The notes under the pieces: generated by a model
Told to the model about the DNA's origin: nothing
The model's database searches: none
Seen by the model: only the letters and a program-made list of their open reading frames with translations
Assembly: GCA_913044165.1 (NCBI GenBank)
Contig: CAJWMY010000001.1
Coordinates: 30,468-94,467, forward strand
Origin: an uncultured Puniceicoccaceae bacterium
Lineage (GTDB): Bacteria > Verrucomicrobiota > Verrucomicrobiia > Opitutales > Coraliomargaritaceae
Direction: 5' to 3'
DNA: 64,000 nucleotides
Program-made: the position numbers and the translations under genes
In this document: in pieces, positions 54,110 to 61,869 of the stretch
Position numbering within the stretch: the stretch's first letter is position 1
How the letters are laid out: each line of letters opens with the position of its first letter

Positions 54110-55594
54110 TTAGTCTTTTAAGCAATAGCGGTTGCTAATTGAAATCCCACTTAGCATAGCTCCTACAATTCCTAGAAAACCTTGATCGGTTCCGGCAATA
54201 TATAGATTTTCTAACGATGTTTGACCATCTTTTATTTTATTTGGGCATCCATAGATTGCCCCATTAATATGCCCAGTAAATTTCTTTACAGTCTTCGGGG
54301 TAAACATATCTTTTGCAATAGTTCGTTTTTGAATTCCTTTAAGACTTTTCGGTTGTCCTGGAAGTACATCAAGAGCAGTTTCAAGTAATCGATCATACCA
54401 TATAGCTTTTTCGGACTGATAGTTAGTTTCGGGTAAATTAAACCATTTTTCAGTGTGCGCGAGGGCAGTAATTCTCAAAATACCATATTCAAGATTTGCT
54501 TGGTTTGAGTAGTCATAGTTATTTGGAAAGCAGATGACACCGCTATTTCGGTCAGCTAATTTATCCTTGGGCGCTTTGTAAGAGAATTTTTCTGATTGAT
54601 TAAAGAAGATAATAGTATCATTCCATCCAAATTCTTTGGGTTGTTTATCTAAAAGAGTGATCGTCTCAGTAAAGGTTAATTTTCCAACATTATTTTGGTT
54701 TATGTTTTTAGCCTTTAATGGTTCGAAAAGCGCTAAGGTTTCATTAAATCCTGCAGTAGAGATTACGTTGTTCGCAGTAATTATAGAACCATCATCTAAT
54801 TCTAGTGCCTCAACGCGTTTATTCTTTGAGATAATTTTTGAGACTCCGCAACGCATTTTCCTAATGCCTCCAAGCGAGCGGTACTGATCTTGTAATGCTT
54901 TTATAATTGTACGAACACCATTAATTGGTCGAGCAAATCCTTCAAAAAATAGTGAGCGAAACATGATTACAAACTGAGAAAAGTCCATGTCATCTTCAGT
55001 AGCACTTCCATAATACATCGTAGGACATAAGAGCATGGAGGTAAGTAATGGGTCATTAAAATAGCTTTTAAGCACCTCTCTAGTAGATACAGCTATATTT
55101 TCTAAATTAAATGCATCGTAGCTTTGTATATATGCAACTAGTTTGTGAAAGCCATCAATACAGCTCGGAAAATTCTCTGCAATTTCTGACTCAAAGTATT
55201 TAAAATCATTACTAAAAGAAAGCGAACATTCAGGGAAATGGATTTTCGACTGCAACTGAGGATATAAATTAAATGCATCATATGGAATTCTTAATTGTCG
55301 TAATAGTTTAGTTAATGGAGTGCCTTTTGTTCCTTTAGGAACGTAATTTGTCATGGCATGTAAGCCGACATCATATTTGTGGCCTTTTATGCTGTAAAAA
55401 GAATTAAGGCCCCCAGAAGCGTTGTGCCGCTCTAGTATAAGAGATTCTTTCCCGGCTAGTGCTAGTCGTATTCCAGAAGCTAGGCCTGCCATACCCGCTC
55501 CTATGATGACACAATTAAAATGTTTTCCGTTTAATTTAGAATCTTTGATGGGGCTCTCAGGTATATTAGTAGAAGTGCTCACTGAGCCATTCAA
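54110..55594 (-). CDS. Phytoene desaturase/retinol saturase-like FAD-dependent oxidoreductase
   Basis: NCVIIGAGMAGLASGIRLALAGKESLILERHNASGGLNSFYSIKGHKYDVGLHAMTNY; C-term GTDQGFLGIVGAMLSGISISNRY. Confidence 0.82.
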   Translation of the reverse strand: MNGSVSTSTNIPESPIKDSKLNGKHFNCVIIGAGMAGLASGIRLALAGKESLILERHNASGGLNSFYSIKGHKYDVGLHAMTNYVPKGTKGTPLTKLLRQLRIPYDAFNLYPQLQSKIHFPECSLSFSNDFKYFESEIAENFPSCIDGFHKLVAYIQSYDAFNLENIAVSTREVLKSYFNDPLLTSMLLCPTMYYGSATEDDMDFSQFVIMFRSLFFEGFARPINGVRTIIKALQDQYRSLGGIRKMRCGVSKIISKNKRVEALELDDGSIITANNVISTAGFNETLALFEPLKAKNINQNNVGKLTFTETITLLDKQPKEFGWNDTIIFFNQSEKFSYKAPKDKLADRNSGVICFPNNYDYSNQANLEYGILRITALAHTEKWFNLPETNYQSEKAIWYDRLLETALDVLPGQPKSLKGIQKRTIAKDMFTPKTVKKFTGHINGAIYGCPNKIKDGQTSLENLYIAGTDQGFLGIVGAMLSGISISNRYCLKD

Positions 55595-55599
55595 TTGAC

Positions 55600-55848
55600 T
55601 TAAGTATTAAATTTTGGCGTCAAGTAGTCCGCACAACTGTCAAGCGATGCAAGTTTAGGATAATCTTCTTCAGGGACTTCAATGTCGTGCTGTTTTCGAA
55701 GTTCCATGACAATGTCAAGGAAGTCCATTGAATCTAAGTCCATCTGCTCCCTCAGATTAACTTCAGATTTAAGATCAGAAGTATCCTCATCAGGCGCAAT
55801 TTCATTGATGATGTCTATTACGATTTGTTTAACTTGTTCTGCGGTCAT
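55600..55848 (-). CDS. Acyl carrier protein
   Basis: MTAEQVKQIVIDIINEIAPDEDTSDLKSEVNLREQMDLDSMDFLDIVMELR; start set at the internal Met (track start is 55878). Confidence 0.85.
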   Translation of the reverse strand: MTAEQVKQIVIDIINEIAPDEDTSDLKSEVNLREQMDLDSMDFLDIVMELRKQHDIEVPEEDYPKLASLDSCADYLTPKFNT

Positions 55849-55870
55849 AAAATTATTGTGTACAAATTGA

Positions 55871-57106
55871 CTAATCATTAAATTTTTTCAATACTAGAGC
55901 TGAATTAATTCCTAGCATACCAAAAGAGTTGTTAAGAATAATATCTACAGAGTCAACTTTTAGGGATTGATTTATAACTAAATTTTTAATTGCACACTCC
56001 GGATCTAAATCGTCAATATTTATCGTTGGATGAATCATATTATCTTGAAAAGAAGGCAAGTTTCCAGCTAGTTCTAATGCCCCAGCTGCACCCATAGCAT
56101 GTCCAATAAACCCTTTAGTATTGTTGACGTACGTTGTTGGGCAACTTTTAAACACTTCGTTAATAGCTGTGCATTCTTGGATATCTCCTTGGGGAGTAGA
56201 AGTGGCATGAGTACTAACGAGGTCAACATCTTCTAATTCTATTTTAGCTGATTTTATAGCTTTTCGCATGCACTCCGCTTGCCGAACAGGATTTGGTAGC
56301 ACGTAATCACTTGCATCAGAGTTCATGCAATAACCAATAATTTCTGCTATAATGGGAGCCTTTCTTTTTAAAGCATCATCTAGCCGTTCTAAAGTATAAA
56401 TACATCCACCTTCAGAAACAACAATACCATTTCTATATCTGTCAAAAGGGCGACTAGCACAATTAGGATTTTTGTGTTTGGCTAAGGCACCCTGACTTTT
56501 AAACCCGGCAAATATTCCAAATGTTTTTATACTTTCACTTACACCCCCAGCTAATGCTAGATCAACTTCATTAAGCTTTAACATTTGTACTGCTTGAATA
56601 AGGCCTGCATTTCCTGCAGCACAAGCAGCTCCTATTGTGTAGTGTGGACCTGTTATCCCAAGGTTAATAGTAACTTCTCCAGCTGGATTATTTGCTACAG
56701 TTCTCGGATTATGGTGATGGGTCCAATATCGTGTATCATAATTAAATTTTGATATATTATAGATTTCATTTTCAGTTTCTACATTGCCATGTTCTGTTGT
56801 ACCGACGTAGACACCTATACGATTTTTTTGGAAGGCTTCAAAGTTAATTCTACTATCTGCTAACGCTTCACTCGCAGCATAAATTGCGATGCTGCCAGCA
56901 CGAGTTCCAACTCTAAGTTCTTTTCTGGATTGATATTTAGTAGCCTCAAAATCACATACACCTGCAGGGACTTTCCCCATGTAGCGCATTTCAATCTCTT
57001 GAATATTAGCATTCCCTTTTAATAAGTTATCTCGGAATTCTAGAAGGGAATTTCCATTAGGAGAGGTAAGTCCAACACCTGTAATAACTATTCTTGGGTT
57101 AGTCAT
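55871..57106 (-). CDS. Beta-ketoacyl-ACP synthase II-like (FabF-family)
   Basis: Catalytic C (YTIGAACAAGNAG), H (VSTHATSTPQGD), H (GFIGHAMGAAGALE) all present. Confidence 0.9.
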   Translation of the reverse strand: MTNPRIVITGVGLTSPNGNSLLEFRDNLLKGNANIQEIEMRYMGKVPAGVCDFEATKYQSRKELRVGTRAGSIAIYAASEALADSRINFEAFQKNRIGVYVGTTEHGNVETENEIYNISKFNYDTRYWTHHHNPRTVANNPAGEVTINLGITGPHYTIGAACAAGNAGLIQAVQMLKLNEVDLALAGGVSESIKTFGIFAGFKSQGALAKHKNPNCASRPFDRYRNGIVVSEGGCIYTLERLDDALKRKAPIIAEIIGYCMNSDASDYVLPNPVRQAECMRKAIKSAKIELEDVDLVSTHATSTPQGDIQECTAINEVFKSCPTTYVNNTKGFIGHAMGAAGALELAGNLPSFQDNMIHPTINIDDLDPECAIKNLVINQSLKVDSVDIILNNSFGMLGINSALVLKKFND

Positions 57107-57254
57107 ATTTATTTCTAAACTATTAATTCTTTAGTTGATTGATTTAATACTCATTAGTACTATGGATAGTAAACTTGAGGTTCAAATTAAATGTAGTGTT
57201 GGCAAATCTTTTTTTTTGCAATTTTTTTTAATTTATTTCTAATAGAATATTAAT

Positions 57255-57896
57255 ATGAGCGAAGCCATAAGAAAAAATTTTATTTCTAGCAGTCTTGCTA
57301 AGGTAAATAATTTAGAGGTATCCGAGCGTGATTTGGACTGGGCTATGGTACAACGTGTACAAAATGGGGATGTTTCGGTTTATGACAATCTTGTAAAAAA
57401 ATACAGGAATCCACTTTTCTCAATGATTTATAATATGATAGGGAATTCGGAAGATGCCTCAGATATTACGCAGGAAGTTTTTATTAAAGCATTTCAATCA
57501 ATAAAGCAATTTCAGGGGAAGTCTTCATTTTTTACTTGGCTCTACAGAATTGGAACAAATACAAGTATAAACTTTATCAAGAAATCCAAAAGACAACGCT
57601 TTGTTAGTTATGAAAGTATCGATGAGACGCTTATTGGAAGCGAAATTATTGAGTTCTTAACCTCAAAAAATAGGACAGAGAAAAGAATTTTAATTGCTGA
57701 AATCCAAGAAAAATTGAACGATGCGCTTCAAAAATTGTCTCCTAAACATAGAATAGTAGTAATATTGCACGAAGTTGAGGGGATGAATCATAAGGATATT
57801 GCAGAAATTGTGAAGACTAGCGAAGGCACTGTTCGATCGCGATTACACTATGCTAAAAAAGAGTTACAAATTTATTTAAAGGAATATATTCAATAA
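57255..57896 (+). CDS. ECF-type RNA polymerase sigma factor (RpoE-like)
   Basis: Region 2 NPLFSMIYNMIGNSEDASDITQEVFIKAFQSIKQFQGKSSFFTWLYRIGTN; region 4 LSPKHRIVVILHEVEGMNHKDIAEIVKTSEGTVRSRLHYAKKEL. Confidence 0.92.
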   Translation: MSEAIRKNFISSSLAKVNNLEVSERDLDWAMVQRVQNGDVSVYDNLVKKYRNPLFSMIYNMIGNSEDASDITQEVFIKAFQSIKQFQGKSSFFTWLYRIGTNTSINFIKKSKRQRFVSYESIDETLIGSEIIEFLTSKNRTEKRILIAEIQEKLNDALQKLSPKHRIVVILHEVEGMNHKDIAEIVKTSEGTVRSRLHYAKKELQIYLKEYIQ

Positions 57897-57897
57897 A

Positions 57898-58545
57898 ATG
57901 AATAAAAAAAATTCAAATATTAGATTAGAAGATCTATTAAAGCTTAAAAAAGCCGAGCAACCAAGTTCTGAATTTTGGCGTCGTTTTGATAAGCAGTTAA
58001 AAAGGCGCACCCTGCAAACATGCATTAAGGATATTTCTTGGTATCGGTCTATTCTGAGGTTAATTAATAATCAGATTAGTGCTATTTTATCTATAAATCA
58101 TGCATCTTTTGGATGTGATCTTAACAAGTCATGGCTAGGTAAAATGGTTGCTACTGCCTCTGTATTTCTGATTTTATCATGTATTGCTCTCTACCTACAA
58201 ATTGATTCTATAGAGGATAGATCAATTATAGCTACCGACAGCAAAGTAATTTCAGTTGAATCTCAAAGCATTAAAGAATTAGCTGAAATTAATAAAAAAA
58301 GAGCTGAGATATCTGCATCAAGTAATGACTTTCTTGCAGTGGTTGAAGATGAAAAATTAGACAAAGATTACGGCGTTGAAATTATATCTATTGCTAATAA
58401 AAGCGAAGCAATCGAGTTTGCTAGTGATGCAATACCTGTTATTATAGGAGATGCAGTGGATTATTCAGACTCCTTAGTCAATTCTGTTGAGTTTACGAAG
58501 AAGTATTTAAATCCTTATCCTCAATTAGCAAATTTTGCTTTTTAA
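57898..58545 (+). CDS. Candidate membrane anti-sigma factor / hypothetical protein with one TM
   Basis: Directly follows the ECF sigma gene (1-bp gap); cytoplasmic-type N-term, TM segment MVATASVFLILSCIALYLQI, acidic C-term. Role inferred from position. Confidence 0.5.
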   Translation: MNKKNSNIRLEDLLKLKKAEQPSSEFWRRFDKQLKRRTLQTCIKDISWYRSILRLINNQISAILSINHASFGCDLNKSWLGKMVATASVFLILSCIALYLQIDSIEDRSIIATDSKVISVESQSIKELAEINKKRAEISASSNDFLAVVEDEKLDKDYGVEIISIANKSEAIEFASDAIPVIIGDAVDYSDSLVNSVEFTKKYLNPYPQLANFAF

Positions 58546-58559
58546 ATTGCTTTCATTGA

Positions 58560-59582
58560 ATGATTAGAGTTAGCAATTTAAAGTTTTTTTTGGTCTTTCT
58601 TGTATACTTATTTAGCTTAGTATTAAGTTCAATTTCTTTCTCTGCGGAAATGGACAATTCTCTTCAGTCGAATATATTTGAGATTATTGAAAAATATGAA
58701 TCTGCTATTGTTCGAGTTAAGGGAGCATTTCGTAAAGAAGGCATGGAGGGAAAGCCTTCAAAATTGTCTCTCCGCGTGGGTACTGGATTTTTTATAACTC
58801 AAGAGGGGCATATTTTAGTGAATGCTAGTAGGGCTTTGGGCTCAAATCGAATTGGAGTAGAATATAAGGGCAATCATTATCCGGCAGAGGCTATTGGCCA
58901 TGATCCTTTGACCAATATTTCACTACTTAGGTTATTAGAAAAGCCCGAGCTATTTGGTGTTGTCCCTGTTCCCCAAGACCATAAGGATTTACCTTTAGGT
59001 TCATTTGTGATTTCATTATCTTGTCCTTTAGATTTTTCAGTAAGTCCAAATGTTGGAATTATTTCTGGCTTAGATAAAAAACTTGGAGATCAGATTTTCC
59101 CCACTGCCTATCTAAGAACCTCAATCTCGGCGGGTTCTGGACAAGGGGGATGTCCAGTTTTTGATCGTCATGGTCAATTGATTGGTATGACTATTGCCTC
59201 TGTTCCTGAAATGAATGGTTCATATGTTTTGCCCACAAGTTCCTTAGCAAGAGTGAAAGAGGATTTAATGACAGAAGGCAGTTCTCTAAGAGGCTGGATA
59301 GGGATAGAAGTTACTGAAAATATTTCTCATAAAGATGCTCATAATGTTCGTATTTCAGAATTAACAAAATTAGGGCCAGCAGAAAAAAGCGGTTTAAAGG
59401 TAGGAGATACAATTATATCTATTGGCGAGATGCCTATTTGCCATATAACTGATTTACCAAGTGCGGTATTTAAAACTTATATCGATCAATTTACCCCTGT
59501 TGTTATTCAGAGAGAAGAGAATGTAATGGAATTTTTATTGAAAGCAGCTAAGCAACCTATAGCAGAAAAAAAAGAGGATTAG
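58560..59582 (+). CDS. HtrA/DegP-like trypsin-fold plus PDZ protein, apparently catalytically inactive
   Basis: Signal peptide; GTGFFITQEGHILVNASRAL, GHDPLTNISLLRL, SAGSGQGGCPVFDRHGQLIGM; PDZ-like KLGPAEKSGLKVGDTIISIGEMPI. Triad residues substituted. Confidence 0.8.
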   Translation: MIRVSNLKFFLVFLVYLFSLVLSSISFSAEMDNSLQSNIFEIIEKYESAIVRVKGAFRKEGMEGKPSKLSLRVGTGFFITQEGHILVNASRALGSNRIGVEYKGNHYPAEAIGHDPLTNISLLRLLEKPELFGVVPVPQDHKDLPLGSFVISLSCPLDFSVSPNVGIISGLDKKLGDQIFPTAYLRTSISAGSGQGGCPVFDRHGQLIGMTIASVPEMNGSYVLPTSSLARVKEDLMTEGSSLRGWIGIEVTENISHKDAHNVRISELTKLGPAEKSGLKVGDTIISIGEMPICHITDLPSAVFKTYIDQFTPVVIQREENVMEFLLKAAKQPIAEKKED

Positions 59583-59600
59583 GTTTCGCTTTAATATCAT

Positions 59601-60509
59601 TTAAAGATCGAAGTATTCTAAGCTATTTCTGATCTTAGACAATTCTTCAGCGACTTTAGCTTTATCGTCAGCGTGAGTTATCCCAAACCAATGACCTGAA
59701 GTTACTAGTGCTTTGCAGGTTAATTTGTTATCCTTAATAAGTAAATCAACAAGGCTAGGGATGTAAAATTCAGCAGAATTATCATTTAATTTATTTTTTA
59801 GGAATGAAGCGAAATAAGTTTCAATTTCATCAAATATTTCATGGGAGAATGCCCAAAAGTTCATAGAGACGAGTGCACTTTCTTGTAGAGAAACAGTTTT
59901 CCCGGATTGTTTGACGCCATTGATTTTTCCATTTTTTGATCTTTGAATCCTCGTAAATTCTTCAATACTATCCAAAGTGCTACTTTTGCTTAACTTACAT
60001 ATACCCCTATTTACAAATCCATTTTCAGAGAGTGTATTCTTTAAGCAATAGCACATTAGTCCAGCTACTTTAGCAGCATTTTTATCTAATGATATGCTAT
60101 CGGTGAATTTTTGCATTTTTTTGAAAGCATCTCTCCCATAAAAGTCATCAGCATTGATTACCGCAAAAGGATTTTTTACTAAATTTCTTGCAGACCAAAT
60201 AGCCTGTGCTGTTCCCCAAGGTTTAATCCTATTGATTTGGCAGTCCATTGAATAAGGCAGATCTTCGATCTTTTGATATACATATTCTAAGTTTATTCGT
60301 TCGGAGTAGTTCACACCTATCTTATTTTTAAAATCCTTATAAAATGATTCTCGAATGACAAAGATAACAGAGTGGAAACCAGCCCTTATTGCATCTTCAA
60401 TCGAGTAATCTAGAAGAGTTTTATTTTCTTTCCCAAATGATTCTAGTTGTTTGAGGCTACCATATCGGCTTCCCATTCCAGCTGCTAAAACTAAAAGTGT
60501 TGTTTTCAT
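59601..60509 (-). CDS. Sugar-nucleotidyltransferase-like protein
   Basis: TLLVLAAGMGSRYGSLKQLESFG; FAVINADDFYGRDAF. Confidence 0.82.
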   Translation of the reverse strand: MKTTLLVLAAGMGSRYGSLKQLESFGKENKTLLDYSIEDAIRAGFHSVIFVIRESFYKDFKNKIGVNYSERINLEYVYQKIEDLPYSMDCQINRIKPWGTAQAIWSARNLVKNPFAVINADDFYGRDAFKKMQKFTDSISLDKNAAKVAGLMCYCLKNTLSENGFVNRGICKLSKSSTLDSIEEFTRIQRSKNGKINGVKQSGKTVSLQESALVSMNFWAFSHEIFDEIETYFASFLKNKLNDNSAEFYIPSLVDLLIKDNKLTCKALVTSGHWFGITHADDKAKVAEELSKIRNSLEYFDL

Positions 60510-60520
60510 TTATTGAGGCA

Positions 60521-61468
60521 TTAAAATCTAATTATAAATCCAATGCTGACAGAAATACCATATAAGAAAACATAAAATCCCGTTTTCTTTAAAATTATCA
60601 CGAAGTCATCATATTCTTTAAGTGTTAATATTTTCTTAAGATCCATCCAGCAAAGTAGGATTGAAACGACTCCGATTAGGGGGAAAATAGAGTCTAAAAT
60701 AATTGCATTAACAACAGAAACTAAGCTACCTAATGCACAAGAAGTAAGTATTAAATATTTCCCGAATAAACTACCATATCGAACAACACTAGTTTTTTTG
60801 CCAGCAAACGAATCTCCTTCACGATCTCTAATATTATTTATAACTAGTAAATTATTGACCATAAACCCACAAGCTAAAGCATTGATAATAACTAGTATAT
60901 CAATAGTCCCAGTATGTGTATAAAAGCTTGTTGAAACTGCAATCAGGCCAAAAAATAAAATAACAAAAATATCTCCGAGTCCGTTATAGGCTAATGGATA
61001 AGGGCCTCCGGTGTAAGACCAAGCAAAAAAAGTGCTAGCAACACCAATAATGATTAACCAATACCCTCCATATGGTATTAAAAATAGTCCGGTTAAGAAA
61101 GCTACCACTAATATTGATATTGATGCGATACGCATTGCCTCAAGTGATATAAGTCCACTGGAAACGGCTCTTCGGGGACCTTTTCTGCGGTAATTATCTA
61201 CACCTCTTTCAAAATCCAGATAGTCATTTGCAAAATTACTTCCAATTTGGCAGAGCAAGGCGAAGGATAAACAATAGAAAAAAACAGAAAATTGAAAGTT
61301 CTTTTGGTTATAGGCTAAAGAGGAGCCAATCAAAACCGGAGTGATTGAAGCAGATAATGTTTTAAGGCGCGCAGCTTCAATCCAATATATTAGGCGTTCC
61401 ATAAGGTAAAAATTTATTTTTTGAGAATAGTTTGAAGTTGAAAAGATTTTTTTCTTAGTTTTAGTCAA
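60521..61468 (-). CDS. menA: 1,4-dihydroxy-2-naphthoate polyprenyltransferase (UbiA family)
   Basis: WIEAARLKTLSASITPVLIGSSLAY; CQIGSNFANDYLDFERGVDNYRRKGPRRAVSSGLIS; NNLLVINNIRDREGDSFAGKKTSVVRYG. Confidence 0.88.
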   Translation of the reverse strand: MTKTKKKIFSTSNYSQKINFYLMERLIYWIEAARLKTLSASITPVLIGSSLAYNQKNFQFSVFFYCLSFALLCQIGSNFANDYLDFERGVDNYRRKGPRRAVSSGLISLEAMRIASISILVVAFLTGLFLIPYGGYWLIIIGVASTFFAWSYTGGPYPLAYNGLGDIFVILFFGLIAVSTSFYTHTGTIDILVIINALACGFMVNNLLVINNIRDREGDSFAGKKTSVVRYGSLFGKYLILTSCALGSLVSVVNAIILDSIFPLIGVVSILLCWMDLKKILTLKEYDDFVIILKKTGFYVFLYGISVSIGFIIRF

Positions 61469-61555
61469 TGCTTGAACTTTTTAAAGCTAAATGACTTCCT
61501 AGTCTCCACTATTTACTTTATCGAACCTAAACATGATTGATTAATTATTTTTACT

Positions 61556-61852
61556 ATGAAACATTTTTTTGCACAAGCTACTGGATCTGCCGATATTTTC
61601 TCACAATTTTTACCTCTAATTTTATTATTTGCAGGTATGTGGTTTCTGTTAATTGGACCACAAAGAAAACGCCAAAAAGCCCATGAGGCAATGCTTAAGG
61701 AATTAAAATCTGGAGATATTATTGTCACTTCTGGAGGAATTTTTGGAACAATCACTAATGTTAAGGATGATCGTTTAATTCTTAGAGTTGCAGATAATAC
61801 AAAAATTGAATTAGCAAAGAATTTCGTCTCTAAAAAAGTTGAGGCTGAGTAA
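61556..61852 (+). CDS. yajC: Preprotein translocase subunit YajC
   Basis: PLILLFAGMWFLLIGPQRKRQKAHEAMLKELKSGDIIVTSGGIFGTI; directly upstream of secDF. Confidence 0.93.
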   Translation: MKHFFAQATGSADIFSQFLPLILLFAGMWFLLIGPQRKRQKAHEAMLKELKSGDIIVTSGGIFGTITNVKDDRLILRVADNTKIELAKNFVSKKVEAE

Positions 61853-61869
61853 TTAAAAATATAATACTA

